Below, in pieces: positions 1 to 9,880 of a DNA stretch of 64,000 bases. Numbering within the stretch: the stretch's first letter is position 1; each line of letters starts with the position of its first letter. The stretch lies in NCBI GenBank assembly GCA_035048495.1, contig CM068543.1:30059751-30123750 (forward strand), read 5' to 3'. A program made the translations under genes and the position numbers. Origin of the DNA: Euptelea pleiosperma (lineage: Eukaryota > Streptophyta > Magnoliopsida > Ranunculales > Eupteleaceae). The notes under the pieces are model-generated. The model ran no database searches. It was not told the origin of the DNA and was given only the letters and a program-made list of their open reading frames with translations.

Positions 1-602
1 ATCGTCATCACTTTTCTGAAGAGTAGGACATGGTTCACGGGATTTGTGGTTCCCGTGAATATTGAGAATTTGGGATATGAGAAAAATTTGGGGGCTTGAT
101 ATCCCTGTATTCCCTCAGTGAAAGGAGAATCTAGGGGAGCTCTAGTCGACATTGCCGTCATCTTATCGGCCAATGTTTCTTTTTTTCCCATCATCTTTAT
201 TACCAGATCGGTGATCTGCCTCCTGGTCTCTGGTTGAATATGATCCGAGCTTCGTTGACAGGAAGACTAGGCTTTATGACGCTTCTCTGGTGGTGAAACT
301 TGGGAATCTCCTCGTCTATTTCTAGGGTTTCGCAGGATAGATTCCTCCGAACCCGATCTGTCTGACCGGAGATGACTCTTCTAATGATGACTATGTTCGG
401 CATTACCAGATACATAGCCACCTGTATGTTGAGCTGTCATCTGCTGTTTCAGCTCTTCATTCTCCTCTCACAGCTGGTCAATCATTTTCTACTGATTGTC
501 CAGTTCTCTCACCCTTTTATCCTCTGTGATAGTGTCTCTGAGATCACTGGGAGGATTTCTTTCTCTTCTGCTCTTGAGGCCAGTACGTCGTGTATCCACC
601 AT
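1..602 (-). pseudogene. Ty3/gypsy gag, N-terminal fragment
   Basis: Read on the minus strand from an ATG at 602, the translation starts MVDTRRTGLKSRRERNPPS and goes on with charged, coiled-coil-like sequence (EENEELKQQM). In-frame stops follow LDNQ and MIDQL, and a later open piece covers 421-200. It lies directly downstream, on the minus strand, of a PBS-like block and an LTR, the standard place for gag. The rest of the element lies left of the window. The stops make it a pseudogene. The gypsy lineage (Tat/Retand-like) is an inference from the leader motif and not tested. Confidence 0.7.
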
Positions 603-644
603 TGTTTAAATTGAATCTCTCTTAGAACGGAAAACTTCTAATCG

Positions 645-668
645 TTTCCCACAGACGGTGCCAAAAGA
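645..668 (-). other. Retrotransposon primer-binding region (gypsy)
   Basis: On the minus strand the sequence TTTGGCACCGTCTGTGGGA follows immediately after the LTR end CCCCCACA. This TTTGGCRCCGTCTGTGGGA block is the usual junction between LTR and gag leader in many plant gypsy elements. The primer tRNA is not assigned. Confidence 0.65.
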
Positions 669-928
669 TGTGGGGGAAAAATATCTGATCTAACCCACAC
701 AGTCTTCGACGTCAGACAATTCGTATCTTGATGGTGATCGGACGGCTCTGGTGCTTCAAGGTGAAATTACTTTCTCCTTCACGAAAGATATGATGATCTC
801 TGTTGACAATATTTCGACGCTCAAGTCAGCTTATGAATGGTAACAGGGTTCAGACAAATAAAATGTTTCAGAGCTTAGACTATCTAGATCTGGAGAACAA
901 GATCCTTTTCTCAGTCTTGAGGGTCTCG

Positions 929-938
929 TATTTATATC
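929..938 (-). promoter_or_regulatory. TATA box of gypsy LTR
   Basis: The minus strand reads GATATAAATA, followed by GC-richer sequence and then about 260 bp to the LTR end. The position fits a U3/R boundary. Confidence 0.5.
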
Positions 939-1254
939 CTTAGAACTGGCGTGACTCACCTCCCACGTGTTCAGTCGTTATCAGTCAGTTATGATCTAGA
1001 TAGATTCTATTATAAAACAGAATCTTCTTGTTAAATCTTAACTTCTTTGACTTGGTTATACCTGAAATAACTGAGATGACACTAAGGTGGCATCCTTCGT
1101 GTCAGATATTCGAATAAGAAGATGTTGAAACTGTGATAGTTCAACTAGCTGCCATGCGGCCAACATCCATTGGTTAAGAAACTAATTGTGTTTAGAATAT
1201 TTACCTTATTCATAAGAACTTGTATATTTGTCGAGATGACGTGATATTTGATCC

Positions 1255-1640
1255 CGTCAAGCAAGTCATATGCCCTTGTCGGGGTATATGCATCCAACTA
1301 GTTATGTGACCTTGACGGGATAAGATGAAAATCGATCCCGACAAGTAAGTCAATTGACTATTGGAATGTTTATATCCAACAAATCATTTGACCTTGTCGG
1401 GATGTATGCATCCAACTAGTTATGTGACCTTTACGGGATGAGATGAATATCGATCCCGACAAGTAAGTCAGTTGACTATTGGGATGTTTATATCCAACAA
1501 ATCATTTGACCTTGTCGGGATGTATGCATCCAACCAGTCATGTGACCTTTACGGGATGAGATGAATATCGATCCCGACAAGTAAGTCAGTTGACTATTGT
1601 GATGTTTATATCCAACAAATCATTTGACCTAGTCGAGATT
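1255..1640 (-). repeat. 118-bp tandem repeat in LTR U3
   Basis: The block containing TATGTGACCTTTACGGG and GATCCCGACAAGTAAG recurs with starts at 1303, 1421 and 1539, a period of 118 bp. The three units differ at only a few bases. Shorter degenerate copies of CCTTGTCGGGATG and GATCCCGTCAAG extend the array on both sides (about 1240-1780). It lies upstream of the LTR TATA box on the minus strand. Confidence 0.85.
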
Positions 1641-1828
1641 TGGTGAAACTTGATCCCGTCAAGTCGTCTGCCATTGTTGGGATGAGTCGAATATGTTGAA
1701 AATCAATTCTGCTAAGGACGATATCCAAACCATGTAGGCCGCTGGACCTTGTCGGGTTGTATTGAATATCAATCCCATCAAGAGATTCAATGAACAATAT
1801 ATCGGGCAAGATTAAATGCTTCCCGACA

Positions 1829-3010
1829 TATTAAAGGCCGAAGCATTAACATGCTTTGTCAGTTTTCTGTCTCGAAATGCTTTGTTCCAATCATTCCATT
1901 CTGACACATGGCTCCTCCTATTAATGGATGTTGTGTGACAGCGATGGGATGGTTCATGACCTATGATGATACCTTCGGCGCATTCACTCTCGCTTGCCAG
2001 TTGTACGTGTCATCCTTCCATATTCACACGTGCCATGCAGGTGACATGTGTCACTGTTCTATTTGCTGAAAAATACGGCACCCACACTGTGCATGGTAGT
2101 TCTTCAACCGAATCTCTTGTATTTACATTTGAATCCAAGTCATTCAATACTTGAGATTTTATGTTCTTCCAGCCACATTCTTTCCACAAATGATGATTTT
2201 TATCACAATATTCTGATGGAGTGCATATGGTCACAAAATTGCGTAAGAACACCATTTGATTGAAGAGTAGATATAATAGTTTATCAAATAGTTACTTATT
2301 TCTCTACCTTTTTAAGCTTTAGTTTCTCTCCAAATCAAGTATACATCATGGAAGAACTTTTCATAAAGAATTTAATTGAACCTGAACTTTTCATAAAGAA
2401 TTTAATTGAACTTTTTTTTGTGGAATTTTATGAGCTCTTTTTCTCTAAAAGTGGTTAATGGATCCCATGAACTACAAATGTTCAAAATTCCTTTCGCTAA
2501 AATACATGTTAACTTTTCTTGGTTCTTTAATACACAAACAAACTACGAAAATACTTAGTGTCATTTTAGGAGAGATAAGAGTATCTTAAGTTTTTTCTTC
2601 AATACAAGGGTAGTTTGGGGGGATTATGAATTTATGACTTTAAGTTCTCGATAAAAGGGTAACAATTAAATTAAATGGTAACTTTAAGTTCTTGAAACCC
2701 TTGCTAAGTATCAAAGCTAATAAGTTTCTGCTTTCGACATCTTGTTCTTGTGTTTGTTATTATTTGCTACTACCAATATCGACATTCTTTATTCTTTTGA
2801 TTAACTCTTTAAAAGAAAACATGTAAGTTTAGGACTTCAGGAACATAACAATAATAACCTATCAAATGCTTCATAAGAAATTTGCTTGGGTTAAACTTTC
2901 TCAAAGTTTGGAGAGTTGGACATAATATTGCAAGTGTCATTAATTAGTAATTCTTGGTATTGTTTTATATTTTTAAGTGTTTGTCTTATTGTATGGGGGT
3001 TAAGTGCATC
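1829..3010. other. AT-rich intergenic DNA, no gene seen
   Basis: No coding sequence is recognised. The only structure is a 30-bp direct duplication (units start at 2354 and 2384, sequence GAACTTTTCATAAAGAATT). Short ORFs on both strands at 1960-2260 overlap each other and have no recognisable product. Confidence 0.5.
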
Positions 3011-3014
3011 CTTG

Positions 3015-3340
3015 TTGTATTTGAGATTGTTCAATAATGCTCAAATTCCTACTATTAAAATCAACCCATGAAAATAACTTAAATCCAATGCTTAGAAAGC
3101 ACTAATCAGGTTTATTTTTGGTTTACGAGTCCACTTAGTGATTGGTCAAACAGGTCAGCGTCCACTAAGAGTTTGCCTCTTGGCGCATACTACGTGCTGT
3201 GATCGGCTACGCCCAGTGTGAGCGAAGGTTTTCTCCTAGGGCCAAAAACTATAATATGATTTTGGGCTTGTAGGTGCATGTGGCCATTGGGGTGGTGATT
3301 TTGGGCTTGTAGGTGTGGCCATTGGGAGTGGATGCATGAC
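3015..3340. repeat. Arm of foldback MITE family F1
   Basis: It holds the family F1 signatures: AAAATCAACCCATGAAAA, CTTAGAAAGCACTAATCAGG, a GGTCAAAC block, and TGTGATCGGCTACGCCC with GAGCGAAGG. The same words occur in both arms of the complete copy at 20324-20710. Only one arm is clear here, so it is a truncated or decayed copy. A short direct repeat (ATTTTGGGCTTGTAGGTG) sits at its right edge. Confidence 0.55.
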
Positions 3341-3479
3341 AACCTTAGTATATTTGTTACTTACATTACGTATCCCCATTGGATGCGCTCTTGGATTCAA
3401 AACAAGTTTAGGAGTGTAATAAGTTGAACTTTTGTTTTTTATTTTATTGCATTTTGTGTTTGATCTATCAGGTCAGGGG

Positions 3480-3802
3480 TAAGAATGATAAAAAACGATT
3501 GGATTCCCCGGCACCTCTAAACCGCCGTTGAAAGATTTACCCTGGCAGTTCTAACCCGCCAACATTTGTGACAGCATAGTTAAAAGGCTAACACCAGTGG
3601 TCAGAATTACTGCCGAGAAAAACTAATTCGACAGTTTATAATCGCCGTTATTTGTCTTTCCGCGGCGGTTTTAAAACCGCTAGGGTTAGTCTCTTGGCTA
3701 CGCCGTTGGAAAATTTACGGCGGTTTGTGCGGCGGTTAAAAACCATCGGTGAACACTTTACCGGCGGTTCTAAACCACCGGGAAAAGCCTTTTTTTGTAG
3801 TG
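3480..3802 (-). mobile_element. Terminal remnant of a CACTA transposon
   Basis: The segment ends with TTTTTTTGTAGTG, so on the minus strand it begins CACTACAAAAAAAGGC, a standard CACTA terminus. Inside, a GC-rich motif like GGCGGTTTTAAAACCGC recurs in both orientations, as expected for the subterminal repeats of En/Spm elements. The opposite end was not found to the left, so this is a truncated element or a single end. It is a different family from the element at 44285-56203. Confidence 0.6.
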
Positions 3803-4818
3803 TAACTATATATACCAATGGGTCATCAGGCCAACATAACATGTGCGCAGAAATACACAATGTTGAAAAACTAAGACTCAGAATCTAATCTTCATCCATT
3901 GGCTTGAGGAGTTGACTTGTTTATTCCAAAGGCATAATCACCTGATTCAAGGTCTATCTTACTTAGTATTGGACTAGTGTTTTGAAAAAGTTGAACATGA
4001 TTTTGTTCTTTTGTAACAATGTTATACTTTATCCATTTGAATTATTATCTTATGATTAGGTTTTCTAGGCAATGTAATAGGAGTTTGCTATCTCTATTTT
4101 CGTTTCTAAGATAAGTGATTTAAGTGTTTATCTAGTCAAAATGTTTCCAAAAAATTAAGCTGAGTTGATTGATTTCAACATTATTCTTATGGTTATTACC
4201 TTTTTTGACGATTTGATATTATTGATCCTTGAACTATTAGGAAAATATTGAGAGAGATTCAAAAGCAATTTTAGAATGGTGATGACGCTTCTAACCAAGA
4301 TGCACTATATTATTTTTCTAATAAGTCAATATTTTTTTAGCAAACCCTTAATAGAACAATCTTTGTTTTCCATACAAACTTTTAAGAACCAAGATGACTA
4401 TTATGGATAAAAAATTCTAAATGGAGCTAATCTAGGAGTTGATCCACTTAATGAGGTTTGTGCTAGACCTTGTAAAGTTAGCTATGTACTTAAGGTGAAA
4501 CTGATAAATATCTCAAGCTTCCTTTCTTAACTTCTTAAATTGTATGTGACAGATTAATCTGATAAATGATATTGTGGAGTTCTTTTTGAAGTTTTCAAAC
4601 ATCGACATATAGTTGTTTGATCATCTTTACCAGGTACATTTAGTAGTCTAAAAGTATTTGTTAAGAAGCATTTCATTATGAGTTGAACCCTATTCACCTC
4701 TCTAAGCACAACTAAATTGTACTACACACTTTTAGATCAAAATCTTTTCGATCATCATTTAACATGTCATCAGGCTTACCTTTTTGACACTTCAACGCTC
4801 TGTGTAGACCCTGCTTGA
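3803..4818. other. AT-rich DNA, no gene recognised
   Basis: No convincing gene or repeat boundary. A decayed coding-like stretch (about 4430-4500, reading DPLNEVCARPC on the plus strand) may be old transposon sequence, but I cannot assign a family. Confidence 0.4.
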
Positions 4819-4954
4819 TTAAGACGTCTTTAACTTGGACTTGCCATAATCCAACTTGTTACTACCATCAAATTTCTCCACCTCGAACTTAGCGTTCGAC
4901 ACCTTCGTATTTTTGGCATCATCCCTTTCGAATCCTTGACCTCTGATACCATTT
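4819..4954 (-). pseudogene. Ty1/copia PBS and gag start fragment
   Basis: On the minus strand TGGTATCAGAGG (4951-4940) matches the initiator-Met-tRNA primer-binding site used by copia elements. It is followed by a short gag start containing KFEVEKFDGSNKLDYGK, close to the usual FDGxNY/F-W region at the N-terminus of copia gag. The frame stops after about 35 residues near 4819 and nothing more of the element is recognisable, so it is a truncated remnant. Confidence 0.65.
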
Positions 4955-5430
4955 TGTTGTAAAGAAACCCAAATGATCCCTCGAATGACGAACAATGACC
5001 GCCAATGAACATACGCCACAAACAGAGAAATCAAATAAAGCAAACTAAGAACCCAAATGTTCACCTGGTTTGGTCGAAACCTACGTCCATGGGGATGATG
5101 ATTGGATCTTCACTATGAATAAACAAGTACAGAGTTGTTCTCACACAACCTCTCACAGGCATTCTCTAGCTCTCTCACTAGATCTCTCACGCTCATTACA
5201 ATGAGCAATGGGGCACTTAAATAACTCCTAAACACGAACTTTGGTTTCCCAAAATGAGAACACTCAGAATAAAAATCTATAGAAATTTCCCTGTTCATCA
5301 CTCTAATCGATTGGAGAAAGATCCCAATCAATTGGGGTGAGAATCTCACCAAAAAACTCCACAACGAAGAGTTTGATTTTTGTACATAATAAGCTTTGGT
5401 GAGTGTATCGTCGTCTTATTCATTGATTGA
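4955..5430 (-). mobile_element. LTR remnant of the minus-strand copia
   Basis: The sequence directly upstream (minus strand) of the PBS ends TTTACAACA, a plausible LTR end. The start is not defined because no partner LTR is in the window. At 5285-5340 it contains TAATCGATTGG and CCAATCAATTGG, close to the palindrome repeated in the SIRE-like LTRs at 36.7 and 62.6 kb, which suggests a related regulatory module. Confidence 0.45.
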
Positions 5431-6276
5431 CCATGAGTACATTGAATCTATTCTTCCACCCTTGTGAAGTAGTGAGGTTGTTAGTTTTGTAAAGTTGAGT
5501 TTGTGTTTGGGACCCAATGCATGTCAATTTTTGATCTGCCTTTCGCTGGCATGCAGAATCGATAACTACAATGTACTTTTATTCTTGTGTAAACTGGAAA
5601 GTAGCTACTCAAATATTGAAATGCCTAATTCTGTTTGCTTTAAGGGAACATCAATGATTCTCAAGGTTCTGGGATATATATTTAGGGGCATTTTATGGAA
5701 GTTCATCTTTTCGAACAGATAGGAAAATATCTGCAATAGCATGTGCAAGAATGCTATAGGTTTATACTGCCTCATTCAACCTTTTGTTTGATTGAAATCT
5801 AGAGAAACCCATTTGAGATTTCAAGTCATCATCATAAGCCTTAGCCCTACTCTACGGGGTTGTTGCATTAATGTTAATCCTCCATTCAATTCTGTCTAAT
5901 CTTCCATTCAATTCTGTCCAATTCATATTCCATTAAAGCAAGTCCTTCAAATTTTGTTGCCTTCTGTTCACCCTTTTACAACTTTCCAACTTGTACGTTC
6001 ATTTTCATGTGCTACTGGTCTTCGTTGCATGTGACTAAACATATCTCAATCGTCTTATTTAATTTCTTATTCTCCTATTGCAATTAAGTTTATGTTTTCA
6101 CAATTGCATGCTTCTAATGTTGACTTTCTTAGTGTTACACACATCCATATAAAATAGAGCAAAGAAGATCAGTATAACTAGTGCATCTGAGCCAAAGCTT
6201 GAAGTCCCTCGTGGGGAAAATTCTTTTGCTTGTGTAAATATTAGGTACAAGCAAGCATTAAAGCATGAAAGCCTAA
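5431..6276. other. No gene recognised
   Basis: A 75-residue plus-strand ORF (5495-5722) has no recognisable features. A small direct duplication of TTCCATTCAATTCTGTC occurs at about 5880-5925. Otherwise nothing can be supported. Confidence 0.4.
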
Positions 6277-6579
6277 GGGCATGTTTGATTATACAAACTT
6301 TTTCTGAGAAAATACATTTGGGAAATGCCTTAAATGGTGATTGATTGCAACTGAGAACACATATTTCAATCATGTGAGAAAATAAAGGTGTATTTTCAGG
6401 TGGAAATGAATTCTGACCTATTAGATGGAAAATGAATTCCGGGCTTAGTAGGGAAAATTATCTAGATTTAAATGGCTTGGTAGGAAAAATTATACAGATT
6501 TAAAATGACTATCTAACAATGGACATTTGTGTTTTCCCAAGGAAAATGTAATTTTCCCACTTGGCAATCAAACATGCCT
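6277..6579. mobile_element. Tourist-like (PIF/Harbinger) MITE, 303 bp
   Basis: The left end GGGCATGTTTGATT and right end AATCAAACATGCCT are inverted repeats. Both sides are flanked by TAA (6274-6276 and 6580-6582), the 3-bp TWA target duplication typical of PIF/Harbinger MITEs. The interior also carries matching inverted words (GGAAAATT / AATTTTCC). No coding capacity. Confidence 0.8.
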
Positions 6580-6832
6580 TAAGTGAATGCCTTGATTTGC
6601 ATTACAAACAATTTTTGGGTATGTGATCTTGTTTTTAATCATTCACAAATACATTTTCCATTAGTTCTCAATCCCATATTTGTGACTTCTAGATTTTGTA
6701 ATAGCTAAAATGACCAAAGTGAGAAGACTTTTACTTACCACAACCTTCCACATGCTGGATTTTCTAGTTTGCAAAAGTGCTAGGGTTATAACTTCCTTGC
6801 TTAGTGCCACAAATTTTGCAGATGATAGAATC

Positions 6833-7199
6833 TGTTAAAGAAAACACTGACTTATGCAGTGTCGGTTGGAGAATGTAGAATAGTTTAAAATATTTAAGAA
6901 TTAATTAATAATATTAAATTAAAAGGGACATGTTTAGAATAACGGTGAGTGTAAGTCGATGGTGACTTTTGTCCTTGTGTAAACCCACCCCTATAAATAG
7001 AGGTGGGATGGGAGTAGTTAATCAGTCAAGACGTGAGTGACTCAAGTGTTAGTCAACACAACAAGTGTGTGTGTGAGTCTTCCAAAAACTGTGAGTGTAT
7101 GTGTCCTACATGACTTGTAAAAGTGTTCTTTGTAGTAGCTCCCTAATAAAATATTTTTTTGTGTTCTCCAACGGTTTAGTCCGATCTTAGTTCTCTATA
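6833..7199 (+). repeat. Copia 5' LTR
   Basis: It runs from TGTTAAAG to TTCTCTATA, 367 bp, and aligns along its length with the 3' LTR at 15718. The final bases (TA here, CC in the other LTR) are probably decayed from CA. Confidence 0.85.
6990..7000 (+). promoter_or_regulatory. TATA box of copia LTR
   Basis: CCTATAAATAG lies about 160 bp into the 5' LTR. The 3' LTR has CCTATCAATAG at the same place, so its box is mutated. Confidence 0.55.
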
Positions 7200-7201
7200 A
7201 G

Positions 7202-7216
7202 TGATACCAGAGCCAC
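7202..7216 (+). other. Copia primer-binding site
   Basis: TGATACCAGAGCCAC directly after the LTR is a mutated form of the Met-tRNA PBS TGGTATCAGAGCC, with two changed bases. Confidence 0.6.
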
Positions 7217-7481
7217 GGTCGGTTCGAGGTGCAGCTTAGGCGACAATCGAGGATCATAAAGTTATAGTGCTAGGGGAGCACGTAATAGATTGGCGGCTTA
7301 GGCGACGATCAAGGATCGTGAAGTCGTTGTGCTCAGGGAGCACGTAGTAGATCGAAAGGTGATCTTGAACAAGATCTTGTGATACGGTTGCTCTGGGAGT
7401 GACCAAGGTTCCATTGGAGGTCGCATAGATATCGTGGAGTCGTCACGCTGCCGGTGTTACCACTAGACCGAGAGTGTAACA

Positions 7482-8410
7482 TGGTGGACCTTTCGAGTAT
7501 GTTGAGTGGAATCGAAAAGCTCAACAACAATAATTATAGCTATTGGAAGTCGTGTATGGAGTCATATCTCCAAGGACAAGACTTATGGGAGACCGTGATA
7601 GGAGGCAATGTTGTCCCACTAGAAAATGTTCCAGAAAATGCAGGAGAGCTACAGAAGTGGAAGATTTGGGCCGGGAAAGCCACATAATCAAGGCATCTAT
7701 ACAAAAGGGCTTATTGGAGCACATTCGAGAAGCTAAGACTCCAAAACAGGCATGGGATTCGTTTGCTGCATTATTTTCACATGCTAATGACACTCGACTG
7801 CAATTCTTGGAGAATGATATTGCACGATTACGCAAGGTAATATGTCTGTCTCGCAATACTTTATGAAAGTTAAGAATATTTGCCTTGAGATTTTGTAATT
7901 GGATGCCGAGTCTACAATCAGTGAAGTATGTATGCGGAGGATTATTATCCGAGGATTATGACCCGAGTACAACGGGTTTATTATGGCAATCCAAGGGTGG
8001 CCCAAGCAGCCTTCGTTGTTGGAGTTGGAAGATCTACTAATAAACTAGGAGACATTGGCGAAGCAAATGGCCAGACTTTCAGTCAGGGGGACTGAAGAAG
8101 CTCTTTTCTTCGACAAAAGGAATAAGAAGCCTCATTTCGAGGGGAGACAAGCCTCAAAGTGCTAGGTCCAAAGGGGGAGATTCTTGCAACGACAAGGAAG
8201 ATCAGCAAAAGGCACCTCGAGCAAGATAGATGAAGACCTGCTACAGATGTAGTAAGTCAAGGCACTTTGCTCACTAGTGTAGATCAAAGATTATGGAGGG
8301 AAATGCTACCGAGGTTAGTCTTAATGAGAAGAACCAACATGAAGATAGTGAAGAAGAAGACTAGGATATCCAAGCCTCCTTTGTAGTCATTGAGAAAGCA
8401 GAAGAACAGT
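7482..8410 (+). pseudogene. Copia gag pseudogene
   Basis: From the ATG at 7482 the frame gives MVDLSSMLSGIEKLNN and NYSYWKSCMESYLQGQDLWE, the conserved N-terminus of copia gag (DUF4219/UBN2 type). It continues, after a stop at 7685, with PKQAWDSFAALF and ARLRK. A CX2CX4HX4C zinc knuckle is encoded at 8239-8280 (CYRCSKSRHFAH, then a stop codon, then C). Several stops and frameshifts make it non-functional. Structurally it would bind element RNA in virus-like particles. Confidence 0.85.
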
Positions 8411-8672
8411 TGTAAGAGTCTTCTACTGTAACTCTAGACTTGAGTTACGAATATCTGATACCCGATGTTCCTCAAGTTTATGGAAGATAGGTGTTAGGAA
8501 ATCACCAAGTCCAAGACTTGCAAATAAAATAGTGTCATCACCACCTAGAAGTGATGAAAGTAGCTCTAGGAAAGGGGCAACGAGTTGTTCAAGAATAGAC
8601 GAGTCAAAAGCCCAATCCCAAGTATGCGGAAGCCAGTTTTGTTAACACTGTAACACCCTCACAGTGTTGTGT
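8411..8672 (+). other. Remaining copia interior before the family A insertion
   Basis: No clear protease or integrase signature is seen. The family A insertion point is the TGTGT at 8668-8672. Confidence 0.4.
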
Positions 8673-9162
8673 TGTCATGCCCCAAATTTTGGGTTCTATG
8701 ACCCGACCCGAATACCCATGGGTTGATGATATTCGCTCAAAAGTGCTTATTTTAAGCAATTATCCTTCTAGCATTGTCACACTCTTCTACATAAAACTGC
8801 ATTTTTTATCAACATTTCTACGTCAGAGCGTCTCTCATTCCGTAGAACACACTTTTCTGGTTAAAATGGTATATTCGCATGCATTCATACGCATATATTT
8901 GATCTACATGCCAAGTCATTCTCATTATGCAATTTTTTTTATTGTAGGAGCAATAATTGGGCAATTTTGATGGCATGCGGGCCCACAATCAACTTCCAGA
9001 ACCTAGGATCACAGCTCAAGAGCCAACAGGTTAAGGATGAGAAGATATAGGCCAAAGACGGGAAAAGTCAGAGAGTCGAAAGAATCGAGGGACGACTAAG
9101 AGAGAAGGAGAGACAAGCCCTCAAAGAAGAGACTAAGGAGATTAGAGCTTATAAACCAACAC

Positions 9163-9240
9163 AAGGCGAGTGCCTGCTCAGTTGGTAAAGCATGCAGAAG
9201 ACCAAGTCAGAGACCAGGGTTCCAGACCCTCTGCTAACAT
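9163..9240 (+). repeat. tRNA-like sequence (SINE head or tRNA relic)
   Basis: GCTCAGTTGGTAAAGC matches a tRNA D-arm (pol III A box) and GGGTTCCAGACCC matches a T-arm (B box) 40 bp further on. The acceptor stem pairs only partly and the anticodon stem does not pair, so it is not a functional tRNA gene. It sits in the U3 part of B1 and I do not see it at the same place in B2 or B3. Confidence 0.5.
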
Positions 9241-9865
9241 TTTATCTCCATTTTGTGTAATTTTCTCTCTCCTCTCTCTAAACCCTCATTCTCTCTCTCT
9301 CTATTCTCAATATCAACCATCTTATCCTCTATCCCTTCGCAATCTCTCAATCCTACGGCCTACCTTGTCTAATCTCCATCAGCTGATGATATGTCCGATC
9401 ATCACCTTCTACTTCTACCATCCGATCGTCAGCAAAGCATTCGATTATTCCTCCTATCATCAATGGCACCATCTTAGAAATCTAATGGTCCTCATCATTC
9501 CATGTTCAAATCATATGGGCCTGGTCATCTGTGACCCACGGCCTGCCACTTAGTGGACCCCACATCCTTGCTTGATTTAAAATGGACCCCACAGTTTCTA
9601 AAATGAGATCGACCCTTGTTCTCACAAAGATTCTAAATTTGAAACTTGATATTTTGAAAGATTCTTTTGAAAAGGAAGATTGGAGGAATCCATGCAAGGG
9701 GTGGACATATTTTCACAAAGAGGCAACTTCCCATTTTTGGCAAAAGGAGGATTCAACCTCTCTTTCTTTTAAAAGAAAAGGGCTAAAATCTTGGCCAAGG
9801 ATATCTCTCCCTCTCTTAAAAGAGGGGCCCACGGTTTCCATTTTGGGAGAGATTCTCTTCTCCAA

Positions 9866-9880
9866 GATTGGCTAAAAAGC
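9866..9880 (+). promoter_or_regulatory. Presumed core promoter of B1
   Basis: TTGGCTAAAAAGC lies at the same distance from the element start (about 1.14 kb) as GGCTTAAAAAGAATATAAAA in B3 and the TATATAA box in B2. It marks the switch to CT-rich leader sequence. Weak as a TATA box on its own. Confidence 0.35.

Larger units (their letters stand above)
669..1828 (-). mobile_element. LTR of a minus-strand Ty3/gypsy element
   Basis: The LTR 3' end (minus strand) is placed at 669, where CCCCCACA abuts the PBS block. A TATA box lies about 270 bp upstream of it and a 118-bp tandem array lies in the U3 part. The 5' end is uncertain: TGTCGGGAAGC at 1828 is one candidate start, but the partner LTR lies outside the window, so it cannot be confirmed by comparison. 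Similar composition continues to about 2000. Confidence 0.55.

Noticed and set aside
200..614. Plus-strand ORF 372-614
   Set aside because: It is the shadow of the minus-strand gypsy gag.
5495..5722. 75-residue plus ORF as a small gene
   Set aside because: No motif, no codon or context support, AT-rich surroundings.
9163..9240. Functional tRNA gene
   Set aside because: Acceptor and anticodon stems do not pair and the B box deviates; only a tRNA-derived relic is supported.
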